A stretch of DNA of 64,000 bases, taken from NCBI RefSeq assembly GCF_017591425.1, contig NW_024466512.1, positions 15,875,001 through 15,939,000 of the forward strand, in the 5' to 3' direction. The translations under genes were made by a program, and so were the position numbers. This DNA is from Ochotona curzoniae. Lineage: Eukaryota > Chordata > Mammalia > Lagomorpha > Ochotonidae. The notes under the pieces were generated by a model, which worked only from the letters and a program-made list of their open reading frames with translations, did no database searches and had not been told where the DNA came from. This document shows, piece after piece, positions 54,480 through 64,000 of this stretch (positions within the stretch are counted from its first letter, which is position 1; each line of letters begins with the position of its first letter).

Positions 54480-55215
54480 GTTGCTAGAAATATGAAATAA
54501 AATACATAATATTCTTAGCAAAAAGCAGGTGTTCAAAAAATTAGTTTTCCTAATTATATCCCAGAATTTTAAAGTTTCTCTAAATAATCTTCATATTATA
54601 CAGATAAACCCATTTGCATTTGTTCTTATAATTTATGTGACAGAAAGTTTAAAGGATTGTTCATCTCATTTTAGAAATTTATTGAAATCATAATACATCT
54701 TTGCTGTAGAGCGTGCTTACAGTTTTTAATTACTGTCAAGTTAATAATATCCCTTAGTGTGGAGTCTTTGTTAAATATAGGTATCAGAAGGTTATAATTT
54801 TCAAAATTACTGCTTTGTTCTGCAACCCATTAAAGCAGTCATCAGAAATAATTAATGAAATGTACATATTTTTAGAGGTAATGACATGAAAAAGGAGTCC
54901 AAGTAAATGAGCAACAAATAAAATAAATCAACATCTAATTTGTAATTAGTCTTCAGTAATTAGAAAATGAGTTGCATCTCTATTGAATGTATAACACGGA
55001 AAATCAGTTGCATTCAAATTGAGGTTAAAATTACCTTAATAAATCTCGTATTAAAAGTCAGCTATATTAACGGAACAAAGACGTAATTAAAAAGGAAACA
55101 TCAATTAGATTCAATTTGCCATAGCTGGAAAGGTGGCATTTAAGTTCATATAAGGTGCCTAGTTGCTCTGAGATGCTTCAGGGAACTCGTAAGAAACCAT
55201 AAGCTAAGTTTATTT
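54480..55215. other. TAATTA-rich unique sequence, candidate conserved enhancer
   Basis: Repeat-free AT-rich stretch with many homeodomain-like core words: CCTAATTATATCC, TTTTTAATTACTG, AATAATTAATGAAATG, TGTAATTAGTC, AGTAATTAGAAAATG, ACGTAATTAAAAAGG, TCAATTAGATTC. The density is higher than in neighbouring unique DNA. Enhancer status is inference. Confidence 0.3.
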
Positions 55216-55589
55216 AGGGAAAGGTAAATAAAATTAGAACTGAAATTCAGGTGGGAATGTAGCTGAGAAATATTATAAAATATTATAAAAGGTATGAAAC
55301 ATTTTGAATATTAGAAATATTTCAATATTTTAGAAGTTCTGTGTGTGTCCTGCTATTCAAAAAGCTATCTTCAAAAAATGGGTTAACTTTTAAATCGTCC
55401 ATCAGTGGTGTGTCTAATTGCCTTTAGGGCACTCATGTCATTCTCAGTTGTGCTCAATACTAAAAGTTCCAACAAGTAAATAATGCAGAGTTAGCCAAAG
55501 ATGCTGTGTTCAGAGGACGGGGAAAAATGATGGCCTGCCTGTAGGAATGTCAGGTTGTCCCCTGATGGCTGTGAAAATCTTGGATGTTA
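55216..55589. other. Unique sequence, no feature seen
   Basis: No gene, RNA or repeat signature recognised. Confidence 0.3.
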
Positions 55590-55672
55590 ACCTTCATTTG
55601 CTTCATTTTTCTCTAACACCTGTGAAATGGATATGGTAATATCTGACTCATAGGATTATTGTGATAGCCAAA
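55590..55672 (+). mobile_element. MIR-like ancient SINE fragment
   Basis: TTTGCTTCATTTTTCTCTAACACCTGTGAAATGGATATGGTAATATCTGACTCATAGGATTATTGTGA follows 'cctcagtttcctcatctgtaaaatgggaataataatagtacctacctcatagggttgttgtga' in MIR. Confidence 0.6.
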
Positions 55673-55736
55673 AAAAAAAAAAAAACCCAGCTAAGAAAAG
55701 AAGTGGTGTTGGAATTCACTTAAGAAATCTGTTTCA

Positions 55737-56066
55737 GGACCAGCGCAATATGCTTAGCTAGCTAATCCTCCACCTGCAGATATCAGCATCCCATATGGCT
55801 GTTGACTCATGCCCCGGCTGCTCCACCTCCCATCCAGCTCCCTGCTTATGACCTGGGAAAGCAGAGGAGGATGGCCCGTTTTTTGGGGATCCTGCATATG
55901 TGTGGGAGACCCATAAGAAGCTCCAGGCTCCCAGCTGCAGATCAACTCAGCTCCAGTTATTGCATCCATCTGGGGAGTGAACCAGTGGATGGGGGATCTT
56001 TTTCTGCCTCTCCTTCTTTCTGTAAATCTGCCTTTTCAGTAAAAATAATTCTTGAAAAAAATAATT
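55737..56066 (+). mobile_element. C-SINE, old subfamily, full length, sense
   Basis: GGACCAGCGCAATATGCTTAGCTAGCTAATCCTCCACCTGC at the 5' end, GCATCCCATATGG, GGGGAGTGAACCAGTGGATGG and a tail TTTTCAGTAAAAATAATTC. The 5' end matches the rabbit-like C-SINE form (CTAATCCTCCACCTGC). Confidence 0.85.
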
Positions 56067-56179
56067 CTATTTCAAGAGTCACACACTTTAAAACATTCCT
56101 TAACATGAAATCAAATTCACCTTTATTTTGATGCACCATTCTATGAGTTTCAACATACATATGTAGTCACTATTAATAA

Positions 56180-56480
56180 TATAAAAAGAATATAAAATAG
56201 TTCCATCAATTCAGATAACTCCCTTCTGCTAACCCCGTGGAGTTACAACCTCTCTCTAACCCTAATTCATTTTCTATAACTGCAGTTTGACTTTGTGAGG
56301 TCTTCATGCAATCATGTCCTAAACAATCATTTGGTGTTGGCTTTCTTAAATCAGTGTAAGGCCTGGAGGCCCAATTTTCACACAACGCCTTCCATTTTCA
56401 TACTGAGTAGTTCTAGCATGGTTTGTCATGTCACTCATCCACTGAGGAAATTTTGGGTTATTTTAGTTTGTAGTGATTAT
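56180..56480 (-). mobile_element. Old L1 fragment (antisense)
   Basis: CTAACCCCGTGGAGTTACAACCTCTCTCTAACCCTAATTCATTTTCTATAACTGCAGTTTGACTTTGTGAGG follows the order of the old L1M-type 3' region ('cccatccctaaccctggcaaccactaatctgttttctgtctctatagttttgcc'). Confidence 0.5.
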
Positions 56481-57018
56481 GATGAGTTTGAAGATTTTTT
56501 TTGGCCTCTAAATCTATGATTGTGGGATATTTTATTAGGTTCTCTAAGAGTAGGAAAAGCTGTCCTCTGTCTTTTGGAGCTGTCATAAAATCTAACAATT
56601 CACCAATAAATGCCTAGAAACTTCCTAGCAATCTGATCAGATAGGAGCAGGTTTACAAGGATCAGTTAGTCTGCATAGCATTTTCTGAGTCAAGTAGAAC
56701 TTTCCCCCATATTATGGTGTGCTTAGGTTTCTTTCTTTTTTTTTTTTTTAATCCATAATCACTTGGAGAGGGTGACTAAGCTCAGACTTAGAAGGAATGA
56801 GAATAAACAGGGTTGGAGAAAAGTCAGAGCGAAGATGTTTTTGGAAGCAGGGGACCTGAGGGTTGCCCTTTGCATGAGGCCGAGGAACAACTCAATACTT
56901 GTCCCAGTGACTTTTATTCATTTGGGGCGTTGTATTTCCTATCAATTGAATTCAGCTGCGGGTCTTTAGTGTGCTGATTACTCATTATCCCAGCCAGGAG
57001 GTTTCTTGGGTGGATCAC
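56481..57018. other. Unique sequence, no gene recognised
   Basis: T13 tract near 56739. Nothing recognisable. Confidence 0.35.
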
Positions 57019-57235
57019 CACGTGCCCAGAGAGAAGAGGTGAGCAGAACCTGTGGCAATTATCTTGGGAATGAGAGCTGCCTGAGGCTCTGACCTCACCG
57101 TCCACCGACCCTACTAACAGTGTCAACCCCCAGGTTCTGTTCCCAGACACCTGGTTCTGTTCTCTCTTTCTCTCTGATCTTCTCTGGCTGCTGCTGATTT
57201 TCACTAATGATCTCCAGCATATTTTAAGAACCACA
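57019..57235 (+). promoter_or_regulatory. Candidate second promoter (plus strand)
   Basis: A perfect E box CACGTG at 57019-57024, a pyrimidine tract TTCTCTCTTTCTCTCTGATC and a TATA-like CATATTTTAAG at 57219-57229 precede the exon-like block. Repeat-free. Support is weaker than for the 51.8 kb segment. Confidence 0.3.
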
Positions 57236-57239
57236 CTTG

Positions 57240-57361
57240 CAGCGGAGAGCTTCGGCTCCTGGCTGACTGCTGCCTTGTACGCGGGATGCCCCAGCAGAGT
57301 TTGTTCCCCCAAATCTTAGTTGCTGCCTGCCGCATCGGACTCTCCTGGAAGCATTGGTCAG
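57240..57361 (+). other. Candidate exon ending in a splice donor
   Basis: The segment is GC-richer than its surroundings and ends ...CATTGGTCAG|GTACGA (57361/57362). It could be a first exon starting about 57240, or an internal exon using the acceptor-like CACACTTGCAG|CGG at 57241. It contains stops in the frames that I read, so it would be 5' UTR. Confidence 0.3.
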
Positions 57362-59107
57362 GTACGACGTTTTGCTTGTGTTAAGATGTGGGAGGGCAGC
57401 ATCAGAGACGCAGGGGGCAGGTTTTCAGTGAGTTAGCAGGGACACACGGACCATGTGGAGTGTACTGTTGAACTTTGTGTTACTGTAACTCAAATGCCTG
57501 AGAGGAGCTTCTTAGGAAGGGAGCCGTTTTAATGTGGATTGAGTTTGGAAGGTTTGTAGTTCAGATCAGGTAGCTGTGTTTGCTTAGTGTCTGATGGGAA
57601 TGGTATGCGTACGGAGCAATGATCACACAGCGAGCCGGAAACCGCGAAACATGGGAAGTGTTCGCTTGCTTTATAACCTTGTGTCTTCTACAATGATTGA
57701 ATCCTACAACCTTCATTCCAAACCAAAGGGCTTCCCAGGCCCCACTTTCAGAAATTGTACATTAATTGTGTTCTAACCTTAATCCATTGACTTAAAAATC
57801 TGGGAAATAAGATTTTAAAATAAGAGTTTTTAGAGGAAACTCAAATTATTTTCCAAACCATACCATGGAGCAATGAGAAAAATCTGTATATTAGAATCTG
57901 TACTACATTTTGTAATAGCAATGGGCAAAAGGCACAGAGTGTTTCATTTATAAGATCAAAAAGACCTGGAAATCTACTGTATGGCATCATGACTGTGATT
58001 AATTAGGTGTGATAAAATTGAAAATTGCTAAGGAAGTATATTTTAAATGATCTCACCACAAAAAAGTCTGAGGTAATTCTTGTTAATTAATTGGATTAGG
58101 TCATTTCACAATGTATACAATAGCGTGCACTATAAATACATTAGGATTTTGAATGTGTCAATTATACCTTAAAGTTGAAGGAATTGGCTTTATAAGAAAA
58201 TCCTATTAATGTAAATTCAACTTCATCTATCATAGATCTTCATCTCAAATGTTAAGTAGCTGCAAGGGCACTGAGCTGATATTATAATCATGCAATTCAG
58301 AATTCTAAGTATTGGATGAAGCTTTGTCATCTAACCAGTTCCTTCATTTTAATGTCAATCACCTGAGGGGTTCCTTGAGTGAGAATCCTCTGTGTCCTCT
58401 GGCAGAACTGAAGTTGACCTGTTGTGTTTAGATTCATTCCAAGACATTATACGACATGGTCACCATAGCTTTGCTTGATCATCTGCATGGATGGCACCTG
58501 TTGCATGGTTCTGTATCCTAACCTTGGTCAGACTGATTTCTAAGCACCAGGGTGACAGGAGAGCAAGGAGCAGCACGCTTGCATTTTGTCTTGCTGGTTT
58601 TGAAAAGTTTGCAGTGTTTTGAGGAAGCTAAAGTGTGTGTTCACAAAATAGAGAAAAGTGCTCTTTTAAATGGGAAGGGGTGCAGTCAAGAAAAGGAACA
58701 TAGACACTCATTATTTGTCACTGTTTTATAACCAAGACCTAACACATTGCTGTACTTGATTCAAATCAAGGAGTCAGGTGAGAAAGAGAACTGGCACCAT
58801 TAGCCTTCACTGGACCACTGCACCGGGCCCTGATTGGGCTTTTAATATGATTTTTATATTCATCCTTTGCTTGACGCTTATCAGTGATAGGAATTTGAAA
58901 CTGTCAGTGGAGTCCCTGGCTACTTGCTCTACTTGGTGTGGACGTTGTCTCTTGGGGTTTCCTAGCCAGCATCCCTCCCTCCATTCACTACTGTTTTGAT
59001 AGTGTGAGCATGTGGAGCTCCACTGACTGGGCCTTGATCAGTGGACCACTGTGTTTCTTGGAGACTCCATCAGTGAGTGGTTGAAAAGGTGGACTTTGAG
59101 CTCCAAC
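57362..59107. other. Unique sequence, no gene recognised
   Basis: At 58795-58830 there is a short SINE-end-like word (GACCACTGCACCGGGCCC) without the rest of the element. Otherwise nothing recognisable. Confidence 0.35.
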
Positions 59108-59471
59108 TGTCGGGGTCCCTTGGCCAGCAAGTCAAACCCAGACACCCGTTGTCTTTGTGGAACCTTTATTGTAGAGATGATACAGCAAAACCGGTGTGCA
59201 GCTGCCACATCGTGAGGCATGCAGCAGCTACATCTTGGCGAGGCGTGCTCTCTCCCTCTCTCTCTCCCCCGCCCCCAGGCGCGCTCTCTCTCCCCCTCCC
59301 CGGTTCTCTGGCTCCCTTATATATTGGGTAACCCGGCCAATCAACATAAAGGTCACCTGTGCACGCAGCGGGCAGGCCAATCATCACACAGATCACGTGC
59401 TGTCCACGCGCCATCCACGCACCCCTGGGCCAATCACAGCAGACTTCCTGAGACTTGTTTTTTCTACCACA
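59108..59471 (-). mobile_element. CpG-rich retroviral LTR, antisense, apparently solo
   Basis: On the minus strand it has LTR order: three CCAAT-type boxes (inverted CCAAT at 59430, 59377 and 59337), TATATAAGG at 59315-59323, AATAAAGG at 59163-59170 and an end ...GGGACCCCGACA at 59108. The opposite end is placed at TGTGG (59467-59471), the first TG on that strand that fits. About 364 bp. No viral genes adjoin. CpG density (GGCGCGCTC, CACGCGCC) is unusually high for the window, which suggests a young copy or unmethylated state. Target duplications were not found. Confidence 0.65.
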
Positions 59472-59710
59472 GCAGGAAGCAGCAGTTCGGCGCCCATCTG
59501 TCTAGGGTGTGGGCTGCAGCTGTGGAAGATATTTGTAGCCAGAGAAGCAGGCCTGTGTATCTCTGCTCCACCACTCCCTTGGAGGGGTTGAGGAGGCTGA
59601 GAACTGCATGATGACACTGATGGATCTGAGAGCAGAAGGAGGGGAGCCCAATCAGAACTGTCAAGTGTGTTGAGATGGAGCGGGCCAGCAAAAAAAAAAA
59701 AAAAAAAAAA
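59472..59710 (+). other. Unidentified sequence ending in a 21-A tail
   Basis: The stretch ends in 21 consecutive A (59690-59710), like a retroposed RNA. The body (GCCCATCTGTCTAGGGTGTGG ... GATGGAGCGGGCCAGC) matches no SINE or gene that I recognise. It abuts the LTR end. Confidence 0.35.
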
Positions 59711-59970
59711 TTGTTGCTTTCATGGTGAGAATTGAATTCTAATTTTCACCAAATCTGTATTCTTAGAATTTTTCTAATGGACATCCCAAAGTTTCTAGGT
59801 GCTTTAGCCGTGTGTGATTTTTTTCCTTTGAGCCACAGAACCCAATTCAAGCTGAGATAGCTAAACAAGAACAACAAGGAAAGTATTTCTGAATGATCAA
59901 TTAGAATGAGAAATCTTTGGAGGAAAGAGATACATGTACAATTTTCTGTACCTCAAGTCTGACCTTTAAA
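59711..59970. other. Unique sequence, no feature seen
   Basis: No gene or repeat recognised. Confidence 0.3.
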
Positions 59971-59971
59971 A

Positions 59972-60265
59972 TGCAGACTTGGGGCCAGTGCTGTGGTGTG
60001 GTATGACAAGCCATTGGTTGCAGTGCTGGCACTTCAGGTGAGTACTGATTTGTGCGTCAGCTGCTCTACTTCCAATCCCAGCTCCCTGCTAATGTCCTGA
60101 GAAAGCAGCATAGGATGGCTAAAGTCTTTGGGCCCCTGCACCCACATATTTCAGGCTTTGTACCGGCCCAGCTCTCTCTGTTATGGTCCTTTGGGGGAGT
60201 GAACCAGTACTAAAAGATCTCTCTTTTCTCTGTAACTCTGCCTTTCAAATAAAACAAATCTTGGA
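59972..60265 (+). mobile_element. C-SINE, old subfamily, full length, sense
   Basis: GGGGCCAGTGCTGTGGTGTGG at the 5' end, CAATCCCAGCTCCCTGC, TTTGGGGGAGTGAACCAG and TAACTCTGCCTTTCAAATAAAACAAATC. Target duplication AAATGCAGA at 59961-59969 and 60269-60277. Confidence 0.85.
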
Positions 60266-60277
60266 AATAAATGCAGA

Positions 60278-62318
60278 TGCGCTAGCCCTCTTGCTGTCTA
60301 GACCCACAGAAATAGACCCATTTATCATTGGTTGGACCCAGCAAGGAAGGCCTTTTGGACTGATATAGGGCAGAGTATGTTACTTGCTGGAAAATTACTA
60401 ACCATGGTGAAGTATTCTGGTACCTCAGTCTGTGGAATTGTTTCTGTTCAAAGAATATATAAATGTGACCTCCATGGAATAATTATGGGATGAAGAAATT
60501 CCTATAGGCTTTATAAATTAAAAAAAATTGGGGGTGGGGTTATAAGTCTTGTAATGATCAATTCTGAGTACTATGTCTGCCCATAGATCTACCATGATTT
60601 TGATTTCTTTATATCAGCAAATGAAAGCAATGGGAAAGCTTGCCTTAGAAAGTGGAATTAAGATGTTGAAAAAGAACACAGTTTTGTCCGTTCCCATGCC
60701 AGGCCACCCAGGTTTAGATCCAGAGTCCTGAGTCCTCTCACAGCATGTAGAACAAACTGCAGCTTCACTCACCAGCTGTGCCAGAGCCAGCCTGCTGAGC
60801 CCAAGGAGCAGAGGAGAAGCTGGGTCAGGAGGCGCTAAGCACAGAGCTCCTCATCTTCTCTGGTCTTCACATCAAGCTTTGGACAAGAGTCCTATTGAAA
60901 AATCATTTACTGGAAGCTTCCATTGACGTAATTACAGCCCGTACTGGCTATGACCGTTGTCTGTAATCTCAACATCTCACCAGGTGATAGACACTTTGCT
61001 ATGTTATGGCTCAAGACAGACGTGGTTTCATTTTCAGTCTGGCCCCTGTATGGGTATTAGATGCACCATTATTGCTGACTGGGTAGGGTGAAGATGGCTT
61101 ACTCTCCTCCAGGCTGACTCATAGCATGACTGGTCTTACAAAGAAAAAAGGAGGAAAGAAAAATACTTTGATGAACAGCTGATACCTGTAAGCTGAGCTG
61201 TTGATGATATAATCAGATCTCCCCTTAGAAAGGAAGTACTAACTAAAGAAGTAAAATTTTATTTATTTCCCAGTGTAATGGAACTGAGAAAAGCAAATTG
61301 TTCACCTTTTCCTAAGGATGTTGCGTGGGGTATTGGTGGGTATTCCATGAAGCTATGGTATTTTCAGTGATACGGTTGCTTGGACAGAACTGGCTTACAC
61401 AATAGTTGGTTTTGGCATTATTTCTCATAGTTTCCAAGCTTATATAAAAAATGTAAACTTTCCCTCTGGCCTCTCCTCCCCTAGTCTGTTTCGACCAGTT
61501 GCCTATGTAAAAATAGCTGGATAACATTGACCTATTTTCATGCTGTGCATTTCAAATTCACAAGTGATGTGGGGCAACATTCTCACCTTCCGAGGACAGC
61601 ATCACGAACGGTCATCACCCAAGCTTGAAGAGTTGACTTCTGTGCCGCTGGCAGAAGCATTTTGTCTGTGGCTGGTTAGGGGGACAGCTTCAAGGGTGAG
61701 TGTCCTGTGGAGACACTGTCAGTTGCCACTTGGCAGGCAGTCTTCACATCTGTTCTCCTTCCCTGGCTGGTATGCCATGGTGTGTGTTTGGGGTTGGAAA
61801 GTGGCCTATTGGCCAAAAATAAAAAGGAGAACCGGTGGGGTGTGGGGTGAAAGGAGTAGATTTTTTTGTTTTTTTCTGAGAAAGAGCTGGAAGGAATAGT
61901 TTGGAAGGGATTTTTCCTCACTTGATCATAAGACAGAAGACATTTGCTTAGTGTCATGGTTTTATTGTTTGCATTTTCTCTTCTTGGGGCTTTGGTTGCT
62001 GTCTGGTGGTGGCGAAGGCATGAACTTGAAGGACAAGGCAGTTTTCTGAGTTTGGAAGAACAGGACGTGAGAAAGCTGACGTTGGAAGCTGCCTCTGAGC
62101 TGATGCTTTAGTTTTTGAAAATCTGTTGGGATAAATAATAATCTGCCATCCTCATTATCATTGAAAGGTGTTTTATTCTTGGTTCATGCATGCCTTCATC
62201 TTTTATTTTTCTCCAGTGTTTGCCCTTGAGATCATGGGTAGCACAGGGAAGCAAGACCTCATCTCGGAATGTTCTGAATGGCATCTGGGCAGCTGGTCAC
62301 CTTTTGAGGGTTGTAAAA
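60278..62318. other. Unique sequence, no gene recognised
   Basis: Two kb without recognisable interspersed repeat. The 119-aa plus ORF at 61540-61899 and a 93-aa minus ORF over the same bases have no domain that I recognise. Confidence 0.35.
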
Positions 62319-62321
62319 CTA

Positions 62322-62381
62322 TGAGCCTCTCTCTCTCTCTCTCTCCCTCTCCCTCTTCCTCTCTCTCTCTTTCTCTCTCTT
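62322..62381. repeat. (CT)n-rich microsatellite at a SINE 3' end
   Basis: An imperfect CT run interrupted by CCCTC, TTCC and TTT units directly before TTTTAATAAAAGG. It resembles the CT-rich 3' end of a sense SINE, but the rest of such a SINE is not present. Confidence 0.9.
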
Positions 62382-62384
62382 TTA

Positions 62385-62678
62385 ATAAAAGGCTTATTAT
62401 TATTTTTTAAATTTGAAAGGTAGAGTGACAGAGACACAAAGTCATCTTACATTTGCTGGCTCATTCCCTCAAAACCCCCAGCTGCTGCAATCAGGCCATG
62501 TTGAAGTCAGAAGTGAGAAACTCCACCTGAGTCTCCCACGTGGGTGGCAGCAGCCCCGGCACTTGGGCCATCATCTGCTGCTTCAAAGCTAGATGGAAGT
62601 GTGGAGTGGCTGGAGCTGGAATCTGCCCTCTGACATGAGTGTGGCGTCCTAAACAGTGGCTTAGCTGGCCTGGCCGTA
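62385..62678 (-). mobile_element. C-SINE, divergent old subfamily
   Basis: GGCTTATTATTATTTTTTAAATTTGAAAGGTAGAGTGACAGAG, GAGTCTCCCACGTGGGTGGCAGCAG, GGAGCTGGAATCTGCCCTCTGACATGAG and CCTAAACAGTGGCTTAGCTGGCCTGGCC. Confidence 0.75.
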
Positions 62679-63509
62679 ACAGCTGTCTACTGGCCTGTTA
62701 CAAACTGATTCTTCTCTCTTCTGATTTGAGACTTCTGTGAATATTTCCTATGCTTTTCAAAGGCCCCTGAGGTAGGCTTTCATTTATTTAAAAAAATATG
62801 CCATAAACTGTTCTGACACAGTGAATAGATTAGGACTATTATTGGACAAACTATTAAACTGTTACTATTTGAATTATGAGCTTCTTGAGAATGTTAGAAG
62901 TTGGATTTTAATGGCAAGACTGATGTCGCTCAGAACCGGTGAACTTGGGCCTTTTTCTGCTTTCCTGCTGAGCTACTTGGCTGGCAAGAGGCTCCCCACT
63001 CCCCACATCTGGGTTTTAGGGTCCCTGGGCTCAAGAGGCCCATGGGGAGTCAAAGATCCCACCCCACACTGATGGGTAATGAGGGATTCTGAGAATGCAG
63101 AATTGGAATGCGCCATGTGGTCAGGACAGGCTGCTTTGAATGCTTTCAATTTAAGTGCAAAGTGTGTAGTGACAAGTTTAGTTAGTTTCTCCTTTTAGAC
63201 TTATACCTTAGTCTGTCTTTAAATTTCTCATTGCATCCTGGCGTTTTTTTTTTTTTTTTCTCTCATACTGTGCTCTGAGAAGTTAGGAAATTTGGAAAGT
63301 AGAAAATAGGCCTATACAAACATGTCCACAGATAACCTTCATCTGTCTACTTACCTATTCTTATTTAATCTTCAAGTCTACTTGCCGGATATCTGCTTGT
63401 TTTCCTGACTTACTTAACAACCCTGAACTACTTTGGCAAACTTACTGCCCTATTATTTTCACTCACTTACCTACCCATGTACCTAAATACCCCAAAGAAA
63501 TTCTTTGTT
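62679..63509. other. Unique sequence, no gene recognised
   Basis: T16 tract near 63245. The plus-strand ORF at 62821-63072 has no motif. Nothing else recognisable. Confidence 0.35.
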
Positions 63510-63514
63510 TTAAA

Positions 63515-63760
63515 AATGTATCTTATGATACAGTTCCATAGGCTTAGGGATTTCTCCACCCCTCCCAATTCTTCCTCCCTCACTGATTTCCCCCATATTA
63601 TTGCTATAGTATAGCTCTTCAAAACCAGACATGAGTCCATCACTCTATTTAAGTGTGACATGACATTATAAGTATAGACAATGACACAAAGTCCAGCATC
63701 CTATGGTCAATATACATTTAACAGTTTTATTGGGAGTCCATCTTTGATGAAATTCTTTCT
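63515..63760 (-). mobile_element. L1-type LINE 3' end, antisense
   Basis: TATGATACAGTTCCATAGGCTTAGGGATTTCTCCACCCC, CCCCCATATTATTGCTATAGTATAGCTCTTC, AAAGTCCAGCATCCTATGGTC and TTTATTGGGAGTCCATCTTTGATG form the same series as at 28427-28690. The right boundary is approximate. Confidence 0.7.
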
Positions 63761-63981
63761 CCTTTTCCTGGTTTTGAGTAATGTTTACTTAATGTCTTTA
63801 GCTTACATGATTTTAGATGGTGTGCATGTGGAGTACTGCTGTTGTTGCCCTTTTAGTGAAGGCATAGTAAACATGATCTTATCAGATTCCTTAGTATATT
63901 ACACTGTTATAATGGGTTATGAAAAGGTTCAAAATTGTCTTTGAAGTTATGGCGATTTACACATGTTTCCATAGGGATGCA

Positions 63982-64000
63982 AGAGCCTGGTGCAGTGGAG
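63982..64000 (+). mobile_element. Start of a C-SINE cut by the window end
   Basis: GAGCCTGGTGCAGTGGAG at the very end resembles the 5' end of a sense C-SINE (GGCCTGGCGCAGTGG). Only about 18 bp are visible. Confidence 0.5.

Noticed and set aside
59472..59500. Resemblance of CAGTTCGGCGCCCATCTG to a retroviral primer binding site in reverse complement
   Set aside because: Only a partial match, and it lies on the wrong side of the antisense LTR for a primer binding site.
61540..61957. 119-aa plus and 93-aa minus ORFs over the same bases
   Set aside because: Neither contains a recognisable domain, and the tryptophan- and arginine-rich composition fits random translation.
1..64000. Search for CRISPR arrays, bacterial operons, ribosome binding sites, or phage genes
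   Set aside because: The window is clearly vertebrate nuclear DNA. Repeats are interspersed SINE/LINE copies, not regularly spaced arrays.

Overview
The window reads as a stretch of mammalian, specifically lagomorph, chromosome. It holds no intact protein-coding gene that I can recognise, and most ORFs in it are chance or repeat-derived. The main evidence for the organism is more than thirty copies of a tRNA-derived SINE of the lagomorph C-SINE type, with a Pol III A box near its 5' end, the B box GGTTCTAATCC and an A-rich tail after AATAAA-like runs. The youngest copies match the pika-type (Ochotona) subfamily better than the rabbit type as I remember them. Pika is therefore my inference and lagomorph is firm.

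Layout. 0-12 kb: an L1 3' end, old and young SINEs, an old L1 fragment and long unique stretches. 12.5-14 kb: a cluster of LTR-like modules, two of which are inverted relative to each other. 14.9-16 kb: a SINE and an L1 3'-end element. 18.7-19.8 kb: a 1.03-kb truncated retroelement on the minus strand with perfect 14-bp target-site duplications (TSDs) and a degenerate tandem-repeat interior. 21-33.5 kb: many young SINEs with clean TSDs and several L1 3' ends. 37.9-38.2 kb: an AT minisatellite. 39.3-45.2 kb: L1-dense, including an antisense L1 ORF2 fragment broken by a SINE and by a second copy of the tandem-repeat element, which itself carries a SINE. 45.5-46.8 kb: a broken RPLP0 processed pseudogene, followed on the minus strand by an intronless NLRP-type leucine-rich-repeat fragment. 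51.6-52.0 kb: a promoter-like segment with a perfect AGGTCA DR5 element, a TATA-like box and an exon-like end at CAG|GTAAGC. 53.5-53.9 kb: a young SINE immediately beside a 5S rRNA fragment without an A tail, both inserted at the same target site. 57.0-57.4 kb: a second exon-like segment ending CAG|GTACGA. 59.1-59.5 kb: a CpG-rich antisense LTR. The rest is unique or unrecognised DNA with scattered MIR-like fossils.

Taken together the window looks intergenic or intronic. If the two promoter/exon-like segments at 51.9 and 57.3 kb are real, they would be alternative first exons of one plus-strand gene whose coding part lies to the right of the window. Most of the readable history here is retrotransposition by L1 machinery: SINEs, processed mRNAs, a 5S rRNA fragment and truncated L1s. 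Boundaries of old repeats are approximate because they were read by eye.
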